From: JANQHO01 sp965218075
Lineage (GTDB): Bacteria > Bacteroidota > Bacteroidia > Flavobacteriales > Schleiferiaceae
NCBI GenBank assembly: GCA_965218075.1
Contig: CBDCJZ010000003.1
Location: 1,302,001 to 1,366,000 of the forward strand
DNA length: 64,000 nt
Direction of reading: 5' to 3'
Part shown: positions 20,610 to 31,663 of the stretch, piece by piece
How positions within the stretch are numbered: the first letter of the stretch is position 1
How the letters are laid out: each line of letters begins with the position of its first letter
Notes under the pieces: generated by a model
The model's database searches: none
Told to the model about the DNA's origin: nothing
The model's input: only the letters and a program-made list of their open reading frames with translations
Position numbers and translations under genes: made by a program

Positions 20610-21215
20610 AATCCATTCAAAAGTTGCAAAAATCGGATAATCCCAAGTTAAAAAAACTAATTGATGGGGGTTTAACTGTAAGAAACAAAGGTCCAAGATG
20701 TAACTTTGGCAGGGTAATGGAAGCTGATGATGGGTGTATGAAATGTCTTGTTTATGCAGATGTCGTTTTTCCCAGGAAAAGAGTGTTTGGAGGCATTATA
20801 TTAGGATTGCAGAAGAAAGAAAAGAGAAGATTCAAAGCGGAGCAGGTAAGGCGGCTGTCTTTGGTATTATGAAACATGCACAAGTCCGCCTAGGCATTGT
20901 GCCAGGTTTTCGATATCAGGAATTTCTCCACGAAATAAGCAAGTACCCTAAGCCTGGTATTCTTTGCTACACTGACGACTACTCAAGTATAGATGTTTAG
21001 CATTGCAGAGGAAGTATCTAGTTGGTGAACACAGAAAGGCAAACCACTTACTTGACGGAATTGAAGGCTTTTGGAGTTAAACTGAAAACTGGCTTTACCA
21101 CTGTTGGTGGTATACAGCAAAAGGTTTTCCATTTAACCATCATAACTCTGATCTTTTACCTGTCATTCATAGGCTTTTGCTAAAGATAGGGTATATTAAT
21201 ATTATCGATATTTAA
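20610..21215 (+). pseudogene. Broken IS1595-type (ISXO2-like) transposase
   Basis: Spread over frames: a zinc-ribbon piece (CNFGR, later CMKC), an FGG motif, GAGKAAVFGIMKH, then CYTDDYSSID (second catalytic Asp) and, after stops, DGIEGFWS and the C-terminal part. The order matches the ISXO2/IS1595 DDE transposase. About 60 residues between the zinc ribbon and the FGG motif are missing, and frameshifts and stops follow. The first part matches 17340-17500 in inverted orientation. Confidence 0.75.
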
Positions 21216-21305
21216 GCTTGCTTTAATTTGGAATTACCTAAAGCTAAGGGAATTAATTATCGACATAGACGATTAAAGAAAGAATAACCCTAAATTTTAG
21301 ACTGC

Positions 21306-22187
21306 ATGACTCATAAAGCCGGATACGTAAATATAATAGGTGCCCCCAACGTGGGTAAATCAACTCTGTTGAACACTTTTTTGGGAGAGCGATTATCTAT
21401 CACTACGCCCAAAGCTCAAACCACCCGGCATCGCATATTAGGTTTTCTCAATCGGGAAGATTATCAAGTTATTTTTTCCGATACACCTGGGTTAATCAAC
21501 CCTGCTTATGCCTTGCAGGAAAGCATGATGGAATTTGTGCGCTCCACTTTTGAAGATGCTGATGTATTTCTTTATGTAACTGAGCCGAGCCAAAAGCAGT
21601 TAAAAGAAGACAATTTTAGGGAACACATCCGCAGGTTGGAAGTGCCTCTTTTGGTGCTGGTCAATAAGATTGACCTCTCCAAGCAGCAGCAGGTATCAGA
21701 ATTGTTTAAATATTGGCAGGAACAACTTCCCAAGGCTGAAGTGTATCCTATCTCAGCACTTAACAAGTTCAATATTGATACGGTGTTAAATCGTATTGTG
21801 GAATTACTACCGGAATCGGCTCCTTACTTTGACAAGGATGTTTTAAGCGATCGCACTGAACGTTTTTTTGCATCAGAGATGACTCGGGAGCAAATATTCA
21901 ATAACTATAGAAAAGAAATCCCCTATGCAGTAGAGGTAAAGGTGGAAGAATTCAAAGAAACCAATGATATCATTCGCATCTGGGCAATGATATTCGTAGA
22001 ACGAGATACCCAGAAGAGAATAATTATTGGCCACCAAGGTAAAATGATCAAAAAAACCAGAATCGAAGCCTGTAAAAGGCTAGAAGGATTTTTTAGAAAA
22101 AAGGTGCTTTTGGATTTACACATTAAAGTGCGCAAAAACTGGCGCCAAAATAAAGACCAGCTAAGACGCTTTGGATATAGGCATTAA
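21306..22187 (+). CDS. era: GTPase Era
   Basis: 293 residues. G1 is GAPNVGKST (12-20), G3 DTPG (59-62), G4 NKID (120-123), and a C-terminal KH domain carries GHQGKMIKKTR near residue 240. Era binds the 3' end of 16S rRNA and aids 30S assembly. The ATG at 21306 gives the standard N-terminus. Confidence 0.97.
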   Translation: MTHKAGYVNIIGAPNVGKSTLLNTFLGERLSITTPKAQTTRHRILGFLNREDYQVIFSDTPGLINPAYALQESMMEFVRSTFEDADVFLYVTEPSQKQLKEDNFREHIRRLEVPLLVLVNKIDLSKQQQVSELFKYWQEQLPKAEVYPISALNKFNIDTVLNRIVELLPESAPYFDKDVLSDRTERFFASEMTREQIFNNYRKEIPYAVEVKVEEFKETNDIIRIWAMIFVERDTQKRIIIGHQGKMIKKTRIEACKRLEGFFRKKVLLDLHIKVRKNWRQNKDQLRRFGYRH

Positions 22188-22399
22188 CTTATTCTGTTAC
22201 TAACAAGCTTTATTGTCTTAAAGTTATCTTTACTCTGTAACCACTCTGAAAGTTGAAGAACAATACAATCATTTAGTAATAAGACCCTTGGGTTTTGCTC
22301 TATGAATTAAAAGATGTTCAACAAAGGGAAACTATGTGATAGCTTACGGGCTATATTTGAAGCGTCTTCATTGTACTCGGAATAAGTAATAGTAAAATA

Positions 22400-23380
22400 T
22401 CAAGGAGAATTATGTTCACAAGCATTTTCCAGCTTTTTTAGCTGAGTCGAAACCAAAATTTTACGTGCTTTACTTTCATCTTCACATAATTGTTGCCGCA
22501 ACTCATCGCCATTATCAAATTTCATCTCCCCCCTCAATCTATCCTTAAAATAAAGACTGATACGCCTCCCATAGATATTCTTATCAAAGTCAAAGAGGTG
22601 CACTTCAATGGTTCTGAAACGCCCATCAAAAGTGGGTCGCAAGCCAATGTTGCACATGCCATAGTACAAATGCTCAGGAGTAGCCGGAAGCCTTGCTTTT
22701 ATGGCATAAACCCCATCTCCAGGTATAATTTTGTCGTTGTCTTCCGGTACGATGTTAGCGGTAGGAAAAGCTAGTTTGGAACCCATCTTTTCACCGCTAA
22801 CTACTTTTCCGTTGAGTGAAAAATCGTAAGTGAGATATCTATTAGCTGTTTTAATATCACCTTCGTCTAATGCTCTGCGTATTTTGGTGCTGCTTACCGT
22901 GATGTTGTTTTCACTCTCTGGGGGAATTTCTTCCACTTTAAAGTCATAACCAGATCCGTATTCTTTTAAGCTCTTAAAACTACCTTCTCGATTACAACCA
23001 AAATGATGATCATGACCAATTACTAGTTTTTTAGCTCCAATACTATTCACCAAAATGTTTCTTACAAAGTTCAGAGAAGTGATACGGCTAAATTCCCTGG
23101 TAAAAGGATGAACAATTAGATAACCAATGCCAGTATCCCTTAACAGATCAATTTTTTCCTGTTGAGAGTTGATCATTTTAAAATGAATATCCGGCTGCAA
23201 TATCATTCTTGGATGAGGATTAAAAGTCAATAACACCGATTCCCCATTATTTTCTCTCGCAACGGTATTCAATTGAGAAAGAATTTTTCTGTGGCCTAGA
23301 TGAACCCCGTCAAAAGTACCAGTAGTTACCACAGCGTAATCGAGTTTGCCAAAGTTGTCAAGCGAAGAGTAAACCTTCAA
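22400..23380 (-). CDS. ribF: Bifunctional riboflavin kinase / FAD synthetase
   Basis: 326 residues. The N-terminal nucleotidyltransferase domain has GTFDGVHLGHRKIL (about 17-30) and the FAD-synthetase signature SSTKIRRAL (about 165). The C-terminal riboflavin kinase domain begins near residue 185 (GEKMGSKLAFPTANI). It makes FMN and FAD from riboflavin. Divergent from atpD, with 177 bp between them. The 210 bp to era hold no gene I can see. Confidence 0.97.
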   Translation of the reverse strand: MKVYSSLDNFGKLDYAVVTTGTFDGVHLGHRKILSQLNTVARENNGESVLLTFNPHPRMILQPDIHFKMINSQQEKIDLLRDTGIGYLIVHPFTREFSRITSLNFVRNILVNSIGAKKLVIGHDHHFGCNREGSFKSLKEYGSGYDFKVEEIPPESENNITVSSTKIRRALDEGDIKTANRYLTYDFSLNGKVVSGEKMGSKLAFPTANIVPEDNDKIIPGDGVYAIKARLPATPEHLYYGMCNIGLRPTFDGRFRTIEVHLFDFDKNIYGRRISLYFKDRLRGEMKFDNGDELRQQLCEDESKARKILVSTQLKKLENACEHNSP

Positions 23381-23554
23381 GAAGTTGAAGTTTAAGAGAT
23401 TACAAATCAGTTTTATACAGCAGATACACGTCTATTAGTATTGGATCCAAAATTAAGAAAATTAATACTTCCGGATTTCTTTACTTTGGGTAAAACATCT
23501 ATTTTTACAGACAGTCAAATTTTCACATAGCTATTCTGCTAATTTTTAAAATAA

Positions 23555-25063
<1,509 letters not shown>

Positions 25064-25110
25064 GTTCTATAATTATAAGTTTTAAAAGTCTTGAAATCTG
25101 AAGCTAAGCT

Positions 25111-25401
25111 ATGTATTTAGAGATCATAACACCTGACGATAAGGTTTTTGAAAGTAATGTCGATGCTGTGCAACTTCCCGGCAAGCATGGTTCGTTCCAG
25201 GTATTGGATAATCACGCACCTTTAATCAGCACCTTAAATGAAGGAACAATAAAGATAAACCTACTCGATTCTCATAAGAAATTTAAGTGCTTAAACGAAA
25301 AGATTGAGCCAGATAAGAGCAATGACAAAATATTACGCCTTAATATAAAACAAGGGGTAGTAGAGGTGCAAGACAACAAAGTAATTGTTTTAACGGACTA
25401 A
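25111..25401 (+). CDS. atpC: ATP synthase F1 subunit epsilon
   Basis: 96 residues, 47 bp after atpD, so probably one transcript. N-terminal beta-sandwich: MYLEIITPDDKVFE, then VQLPGKHGSFQVLDNHAPLI. The usual C-terminal helical hairpin is absent, so this is a short epsilon; short forms are common in Bacteroidota. It couples F1 to the c-ring. Confidence 0.95.
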   Translation: MYLEIITPDDKVFESNVDAVQLPGKHGSFQVLDNHAPLISTLNEGTIKINLLDSHKKFKCLNEKIEPDKSNDKILRLNIKQGVVEVQDNKVIVLTD

Positions 25402-25440
25402 GTCCCTTTTCCTGAAATATTTTCCACTTTGGGTTATGTG

Positions 25441-25478
25441 CTAGTTTTAAGAGATTATTTCCAAAGTTTGTTAATGAG
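25441..25478 (-). repeat. Dispersed IS-end repeat (copy 1)
   Basis: CTAGTTTTAAGAGATTATTT followed by CCAAAGTTTG. Close copies lie at 34924-34950 (opposite strand), 46067-46100 and 58127-58163 (opposite strand). In the 58.1-kb copy the sequence encodes the end of a transposase (KNFRNNP), so it marks one end of an IS1595-type element. No transposase remains here. The rest of 25479-25847 shows nothing I recognise. Confidence 0.5.
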
Positions 25479-25847
25479 AATTTGTACCGGCTGTTCTCAC
25501 CGTTGTTATGTCAAAATGTGATAATAATTTCTTATTGTTCATTGCTTTAAATCTGGCTAATTTGGTTTTATCATACTTCCAAAAATCTTTACTATGTCAT
25601 TTACATGAGCAGAAGTCCCTTTAATAAACTCATTAGCATAAACTCCATGAGAGCATCATTCGATCGCTATTTTTTCTGTAAATATCCCATCTGTGGTCTC
25701 TATTATGCATGAGGTAGTACTCTGACGATATATCGCTCATATTTTAGGTCTCGCTTACTCTTAGGGAAACACTAATTTTTTGACAAACCCTGCATTTTTT
25801 AAATACAAAACTTGACAAATTGGTGCTATTCTCTATAGCTTTAGTCT

Positions 25848-27251
25848 ATGAAATCAAAAACGAAATCGATTGGCGACGGAAGAAGCAATATAGTCAAAGC
25901 GGACAGTTTAAAAAGTCCTGATGAGTGGGAGGAAATTGCACGCGCAATACTTACGGAAAATGGTGCTGAGCTAAAAAACATGACATTATTTTCACCAATC
26001 CGTCTTTTGGGAGCAAAATAAAAATTGAGCATCAACATATCCTAAAGCGTTATGACCTTGGTCATGAATGAAAGAGGGGAGATCAAAAGGATAGCAAGTG
26101 GACAAAAACTAATACGACCAAAAATACCGAACCATAAATTCTCTTTAATAGAACTTTGTTTGAATCTATTGAAAAATGGTGGTAGAATGGCAATTGTTCT
26201 TCCTGACGGTATTTTTGGGAATCCTACAGATGGATATATCAGAGAATGATAAAAGACAAGGTGGAAATCTTAGCAGTTATAGATTGTCCGCATAATACTT
26301 TCATGCCTCATACCCACACAAAAATAAGTGTCCTTCTATTGAAAAAATGGAATAATCGCAAGCAGAAGAATTACCCCATAATGATGAGTGTGATCGAAAA
26401 ATGCGGGCACAATACTCGAGGGACTGAAATTTACGTAAAAAATGGCGGAGAAGATGTTTTAGATGAGGAATTGAGGAATTTTTAGAATCAACGGAAATAT
26501 TCAAAAATTACCCAAACAGAGTTATTAAAAGGCCTAACCGTTTAGGTTTCACTTTATATGAACAAGACCTAGAGGGTGATATTTGGATTCCCAGATATTA
26601 TGATCCCGATACAGAGAAAAAATTGAAGATCATGGAAGGCTCAGGAAAATTTGAAATGAAATCAATTCAGAGATTAATTGATGAATGCACTTTAGCAATT
26701 AAGCCTGTAGGTTCAACTGTAGGTAGTTCAGAATACAAAATTTATGAACCATATACCGTTCTTAAGAACATCCGATATTGGTGCTTGGGAAACTAAGAAA
26801 TTATGCGGTTCAAAATGTGAACGAAGAACTCCATCTTAAATACAAAGAAAAGCAGAATTTAGAAGAAGATATCCTGTTTATTAAAGATGGAACATAATAG
26901 AATTGGAGAGGTGATTATATTAACAAAACATGATCTTAAAATGTTGGTTCAAAACCACTTCTTGAAAATCAGGTCATTAGACCAAGAGAGAATAGACCCT
27001 TACTTTCTCCTTTATCTTTATGCATACTCCCATTGTCAGGAAACAAATTGATGAGAAAATTTTTATTCAAGTGACAATATCGAAAATAGGAAATAGATTG
27101 AACGAAGTTTGTCCTACCTGTTTTGAAAGATAGTTCCAAAAGAGAAGAGATTGCCAAGCAAGTGAGAGAAAAAATAATGCTACGAGCACAAGGAAAATCA
27201 GAGATTAAAGATATCTTTAATAAAGAGGAAGTCACCAGCTTAGGAAATTAA
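25848..27251 (+). pseudogene. Broken N-6 adenine DNA methylase of HsdM type
   Basis: The pieces are in the right order for a class I N-6 DNA methylase but in several frames: GDGRSNIVKADSL, then DIIFTNPSFGSKI (catalytic NPPF motif, with the second Pro changed to Ser), NLLKNGGRMAIVLPDGIFGN, KVEILAVIDCPHNTFMPHTH, EKCGHNTRG. A C-terminal part follows: RTSDIGAWET, ISKIGNRLNEVCLPV, SKREEIAKQVRE. The 5' half, including the SAM-binding FxGxG part, is missing. At least four frameshifts or stops separate the pieces. A tiny ORF after it (27254, MSNTQKKIDKATKIL) is of unknown origin. It is a dead restriction-modification remnant. Confidence 0.85.
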
Positions 27252-27534
27252 AATGAGCAACACGCAAAAGAAGATTGACAAAGCAACTAAGATATTACTG
27301 AACACCTAGCTTCCAAAGAGCATATTTAAGGATAATCCCATCAAAGTAGGAGTTAGAAAAGAAATTCGTTATGCGAGTAGACTGTAGGGACAAGCTAACG
27401 ATGCGGGAAATCTAGTAATGTAAGGTGGGGCATAGCTTGTGTTAATGGCCTGTCAATTTAAATACATAATTCCATAATTCCTAATTTTTTATATTTACAT
27501 CCCTTAAAAGGCTATCACATAAGTCTCTACAATG

Positions 27535-27608
27535 GTGGTTGTAGCTCAGTTGGTTAGAGCGCTGGATTGTGGTTCCAGAGGTCGTGGGTTCAAGCCCCAC
27601 CTACCACC
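27535..27608 (+). tRNA. tRNA-His (anticodon GTG)
   Basis: Cloverleaf: acceptor GTGGTTG, D arm, anticodon stem CTGGA / TCCAG around loop TTGTGGT (anticodon GTG), and T arm GTGGG-TTCAAGC-CCCAC. A G at 27534 could be the encoded G-1 opposite the C at 27608, the mark of tRNA-His. The acceptor has a T-T opposition at 6:67. CCA is not encoded. Confidence 0.95.
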
Positions 27609-27617
27609 CGTAAATTA

Positions 27618-27644
27618 AACTTGCCAATAAAGGCAAGTTTTTTA
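27618..27644 (+). terminator. Intrinsic terminator after tRNA-His
   Basis: AACTTGCC, loop AATAAA, GGCAAGTT, then a T run. Ten bases after the tRNA. Confidence 0.85.
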
Positions 27645-27682
27645 TATTCTATTTTTTCTAAATATCCGGAAATATCAATATC

Positions 27683-28780
27683 TTGTTTCTTTCAAGCTGG
27701 TATCCGTCCAAAGAGCATCCTACTTTAGGAACCTTTGTGCAAAGACATTGCAAGGCAGTGTCTCTCTATACCCAAATAACTCTCATTTACGTTACGGCTT
27801 CAGAGAGAAACAAAATTGAGACTAAGTACAGACACAATCTGAGTGAGATTATTGTATACCACAAGAGAAAAATACCCCTAATAAGCCACTTAATAGCTCT
27901 CAAAAAAGCTTATTCAAAAGCTAAACAGTTAAACGGAAATTTTGATCTTATCCATCTACACGTTGCTTATCCCACAGGAGTTTTTGTTCTTTTTCTCAAT
28001 TTGCCCTATATAGTTACCGAGCATTTTACCGGTTATTTACCTACTTCAAAATTTAAGTGGTGCTATTGGAAGAAGTTTGTTACTAAAATTATTCTAAACA
28101 AAGCAAGACTACTGCTTCCCGTTTCTGAAGACCTAGGTAATGCCTTATTGAAATTCTCCCCTAAATCGAATTTCCAAAAGATATCCAATGTAGTGGACAC
28201 CAGCATTTTTTATCCGATGTCATCAAAATCAGAAGTTTTCACTTTTTTGCACATTTCTACTTTAAATGAAGAAACTAAAAATATCAGCAATTTACTGGAC
28301 GCAATGAGCCTTCTACAAAGAGATAAAAGATCATTTAAATTTCTGATAGGAGGAGATGGTGATATAAGAGAACTCCAAAGGAAAATTAAAGCAAAGAAAC
28401 TAGACCTTTCTAGAATTGAAGTTTTTAGTGCTAAATCATCTCAAGGAATAGCAGAGCTAATGAGCCAATCTAACTGTTTTGTTCTTTCTAGTCATATTGA
28501 AAATCAGCCCTGTGTAATACTGGAAGCCCTTTGCTGCGGGTTACCAATTATCAGTACCAATGTGGGGGGGATTAAAGAAGAAGTAAGCCCTGAAAATGGT
28601 ATATTAGTTGAGCCCCACAATACTCAAAAGCTCTATGAAGCTATGCTTAGAATGATGGATACGTATTCCCATTATAACTTAGTCCAAATAGCTCAAAAAG
28701 CCAAGAAGCACTATTCTAATAAAACAATCGGTAAGAAGCTAATGGAAATATATTCTAACGTACTGAATAAAGATTCATAA
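27683..28780 (+). CDS. Glycosyltransferase, GT4 family
   Basis: About 365 residues with a GT-B fold. N-terminus FLSSWYPSKEHPTLGTFVQ; C-terminal donor-binding half with GGDGDIREL, the EX7E segment (HIENQPCVILEAL) and GLPIISTNVGG. It transfers an activated sugar to an unknown acceptor, probably in surface-glycan synthesis. The start is odd: relatives usually begin M-x-ILFLSSWYP, but here that Met position is ATC (27674) and the nearest allowed start is TTG at 27683. A TAA at 27659 blocks any longer form. It may have lost its ATG. It overlaps bshB1 by 26 bp tail to tail. Confidence 0.85.
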   Translation: MFLSSWYPSKEHPTLGTFVQRHCKAVSLYTQITLIYVTASERNKIETKYRHNLSEIIVYHKRKIPLISHLIALKKAYSKAKQLNGNFDLIHLHVAYPTGVFVLFLNLPYIVTEHFTGYLPTSKFKWCYWKKFVTKIILNKARLLLPVSEDLGNALLKFSPKSNFQKISNVVDTSIFYPMSSKSEVFTFLHISTLNEETKNISNLLDAMSLLQRDKRSFKFLIGGDGDIRELQRKIKAKKLDLSRIEVFSAKSSQGIAELMSQSNCFVLSSHIENQPCVILEALCCGLPIISTNVGGIKEEVSPENGILVEPHNTQKLYEAMLRMMDTYSHYNLVQIAQKAKKHYSNKTIGKKLMEIYSNVLNKDS

Positions 28781-29480
28781 GATCGTTTGTACCCATATTC
28801 TGATTGGATAAAAAACCTTCTCCATGTTCAACTCCTATTAACCTTCCCATTTCCCGGGAACTGCAAATAACATTATTTAAGAAATGCTGGCTGCTGATAA
28901 GGGTTTCAGGTTCTTTGGAATCGGGATTATAAAACTGAGATGTATGAGCTTTTAGAGCCCCGCGCTTGGTTTGAATATGGTTGCTGATATTGATGATTAT
29001 ATCAGGCTTTAGGTTGTGAAACTGGATATAGTGCAATATTAGGTGTGGACGATGAGCCTGTTGAGTTTCTCCATTAAGTTTTGTTTTTACCTTTCTCAAA
29101 CCTGCTAAAAAACTTGCTGTTTTTACCAGCTCAGCTCCCCTATTGTGGTCCGGATGCCTGTCGGTAAGCGCATTGGCAAGAACGACTTCCGGTTGATATT
29201 TGCGAATCATTTTTATTACTTTCATCTGATGGTTCACATCATTAATAAAAAAAACATCTTTAAATCCGAGGTTTTCCCGAACTTTCATCCCCAATATTTC
29301 TGCGGCTTTTTGCCCTTCATCATCCCTTATTTCAGGTGTTCCCCGTGTACTCATCTCTCCTCTTGTCAAATCAACAATCCCGCATTTATACCCTTTTGAG
29401 GCTTGTAAAGCCAATGTTCCAGCACAACCAAGCTCTATGTCATCAGGATGAGCACCAAAAGCAAGTATATCTAATTTCAT
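28755..29480 (-). CDS. bshB1: Bacillithiol biosynthesis deacetylase BshB1
   Basis: 241 residues from the ATG at 29480 (MKLDILAFGAHPDDIELG); the upstream in-frame extension is not family-like. It is a PIG-L/LmbE-type zinc deacetylase with ligands in AHPDD and HPDH. It removes the acetyl group from GlcNAc-malate in bacillithiol synthesis; bshA and bshC are not in this window. GEMSTRGTPEIRDDE is the typical second block. Confidence 0.93.
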   Translation of the reverse strand: MKLDILAFGAHPDDIELGCAGTLALQASKGYKCGIVDLTRGEMSTRGTPEIRDDEGQKAAEILGMKVRENLGFKDVFFINDVNHQMKVIKMIRKYQPEVVLANALTDRHPDHNRGAELVKTASFLAGLRKVKTKLNGETQQAHRPHLILHYIQFHNLKPDIIINISNHIQTKRGALKAHTSQFYNPDSKEPETLISSQHFLNNVICSSREMGRLIGVEHGEGFLSNQNMGTNDLMNLYSVR

Positions 29481-29508
29481 AAATTTAAGGTTCACACAAG
29501 AGCCATAA

Positions 29509-29533
29509 AAATCCCTGCTCAAGCAGGGATTTT
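29509..29533 (-). terminator. Terminator of the lipoprotein gene
   Basis: On the minus strand AATCCCTGC, loop TTGA, GCAGGGATT then TTT. It lies 24 bp after the stop of the lipoprotein gene and separates it from bshB1. Confidence 0.8.
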
Positions 29534-29556
29534 ACAAGTCTATTTATGGATGAAGC

Positions 29557-30429
29557 TTATTTTGTTTTGAATTCAAACTCAACTTTACCAGTATTACTGC
29601 AGTTACAGGTATTATCCGTTGGGTCTACTCGGATAATTTTGATAACGGCAAAATCGCTACTTCCTCTCAGTTTAGCAATATAAATATCATTATCATCTGG
29701 ATTAGTCACTGTAGGTGAAGCGGCACCGGCAGCATAAGCAATTGCCGCAGTTTCCACACTGGCATTCTCATAATCAAAGGAGGTAGAGACCTTGACAAAG
29801 CTAGTGGAATTAGCGGCTTCCCAGCTTCCCGTGAAGCCAGCTCCTGCCATATCTGTATTCTTCATATCTTTATTTGCATCTGGTTCACTAATACTTACCT
29901 CAGTTTCATTCACCAGATCATAAGCGCCTTCAAGGCTTCCTTCAATGTGAAAGAAATTGCTCTTTACTTTATTGGTCAGAGGAGTGGTAGGGGCGGTAAC
30001 CTTTACTGTAATGGTCGCTTTATCATTCAAATCTTTTTTGTCGGTTACAGTAAAACTGTAAACTTTATCACCCATGCTAGTTCCTAAATTCAGGGTAATT
30101 CCATCCTTGTAAATTTCATCGTCTGCGTTGGAGATTTTATAAGGGAGTGTATTACCGTTGTTAGTTTGCTTTGAAATAGAAACGCCATCAATAGCTATAT
30201 CAAAATCCTCAAGGTCAGCATCCCCTTTCCTGGCTTCCCAGCTAAATGCCAGATCGGTTTCTGTGGTAGCATCAATCCGGCCGTTCTTACCATCCGAAAT
30301 GCCAATATTGTTTTCTCTAAGGATTAATATTGGTGGATTACGATCCTTCTCCCCCTCCTTAGAACAAGAAGCGATAAATACACTCAAAACACTTAGTAGA
30401 CTAAGAACAAATGATTTTAGTTTTCTCAT
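29557..30429 (-). CDS. Exported lipoprotein of unknown function
   Basis: 290 residues. Lipoprotein signal peptide with lipobox FIASC (Cys22). Residues about 60-150 could be an Ig-like domain (FSWEARKGDADLEDFDIAIDG, then YSFTVTDKKDLNDKATITV). The second half has no motif I recognise; two Cys sit near the end (CNCSN). Probably anchored in the outer membrane. Monocistronic between a terminator and a mobile-element remnant. Confidence 0.8.
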   Translation of the reverse strand: MRKLKSFVLSLLSVLSVFIASCSKEGEKDRNPPILILRENNIGISDGKNGRIDATTETDLAFSWEARKGDADLEDFDIAIDGVSISKQTNNGNTLPYKISNADDEIYKDGITLNLGTSMGDKVYSFTVTDKKDLNDKATITVKVTAPTTPLTNKVKSNFFHIEGSLEGAYDLVNETEVSISEPDANKDMKNTDMAGAGFTGSWEAANSTSFVKVSTSFDYENASVETAAIAYAAGAASPTVTNPDDNDIYIAKLRGSSDFAVIKIIRVDPTDNTCNCSNTGKVEFEFKTK

Positions 30430-30560
30430 GATTTAATAATATAATAGTTTTAATTAATATCTATTTAAGACGTGAACATCGTTTACAGGTGTAAAGTAAC
30501 CTGAAATAAAGTTTGCCAAAGGTAAAGTTTTCTATTAATTTCACAATAATAAATAATTAA

Positions 30561-30846
30561 CTACGATCGTAAAAAGATTTTAGAATAAAGGTTTTTCCTT
30601 CTTTCAGGCTTGCCTTCTACGACTTGATATTTTGCTTCTTTATAACCTAGACATTTGTCTTTTAATCTTCCCTCTATTATTTCTATCGCCAATGGGCTTA
30701 CATCTATAACCTATCCACTTCCTATCTAACTTTTATCAATGCCTCTGCAGCGGTCCCACATCTGCAAAAGGGGTCTAAAACAGTATCGCCTTTATTTGGA
30801 GCTGGTTTTGATTGAGTGTAACTAAATTGTCTATAGAATTTAGTAT
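30561..30846 (-). pseudogene. Internally deleted DNA methyltransferase remnant
   Basis: On the minus strand the first codons match the methyltransferase start at 59147 (LNSIDNL), but the ATG has become ATA. After about 15 codons the sequence jumps to the C-terminal catalytic part (PNKGDTVLDPFCRCGTAAEAL, the SAM-binding motif). Frameshifted LKDKCLGYKEAKYQVVEGK follows, with the stop at 30561. The NPPF-type half is missing. It follows directly on a dead IS1595-type transposase, as at 59.1 kb. Confidence 0.8.
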
Positions 30847-31496
30847 CAAATCATCTTGTTTAAGGTGTTAAAGAACATCTAATTTTTGTCAGTGCTTCTA
30901 TGTATTATACCTATAGGCAAACTCCAATAAGATAACCATCTAAGTACTTAGTACTTAGATGCTGATAAATACCATAAATCCCTCTTTTTACAATAGACCA
31001 GAACTCTTCTATTGTATTGGTATGAATGTCATCACAGCAAAATCTTTCTTTATGCTTAATGATTTTTATGATACATATAACCCCCCCCCCCCCTCCATAC
31101 TTTTGATATTAGGATGAATTCTGGTCTGTCATAAGAGTGCTTTTTCTCCAATCTACATTCGCTCCTATCATTTTATCAATTTCATATTTATTAGGGTTGT
31201 CTGTCTTTTCAGCATGTACAGATCCTTTTCTCTCTACCATTCCTAGAATAGAAGCCTTCTTACTTCCGCTACCTCTCTTATTGTTTGTTGTCCCATGAAA
31301 AATACTGCCTATGCATACATGCAAAGTACAATGGCATTTAGAACATATATATTTTGCATCTTTTCGTTTTTTCTTTGTCTTGTGCTCATTCCCACAATTA
31401 AGAGCAAGTTGGCTTTCCCTCCCACTTTATACTTTCTAAATAGTTTATACAAACCTCTTCTGTAGAAAAGTTCTTATAGACATCTGGTATATTCAT
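30846..31496 (-). pseudogene. Broken IS1595-type transposase (internal deletion, frameshifts)
   Basis: ATG at 31496: MNIPDVYKNFSTEEVCINYL, LESIKW, then a frameshift into a zinc ribbon (CGNEHKTKKKR, CSKCH). It jumps from GSIFHG straight to KRGSGSKKASILGMVERKGS, so the central part with the first catalytic Asp is lost. The frame then breaks at a 13-base G run, and IHTNTIEEFW follows in another frame. The last codons (MFFNTLNKMI, stop 30846) are the same as in the copy at 58276-59153. Confidence 0.85.
31081..31093 (-). repeat. Homopolymer G13 tract (C13 on the plus strand)
   Basis: Thirteen uninterrupted C on the plus strand inside the transposase remnant, at a Tyr-Gly-Gly codon position. It is the only long G/C homopolymer noticed in the window. 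Confidence 0.9.
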
Positions 31497-31596
31497 TTCT
31501 TTGCTCGTTTAATCAACTATATAAATACAAGATTTTAATATAGTTAATTATTTATTATTGCTGTTAATTCTCGGAATTTTAATAGTGATTATTACA

Positions 31597-31623
31597 TTGC
31601 ATACCTAACATTTGATACTTTTG
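31597..31623 (+). promoter_or_regulatory. Promoter of ndk
   Basis: TACTTTTG at 31616-31623 matches TAnnTTTG exactly. A TTG lies 16 bp upstream (31597-31599). It is 40 bp before the ndk start. Confidence 0.5.
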
Positions 31624-31663
31624 CCACTTAAAAATAAAATCCATTTAACCCATTGAGAATGGA

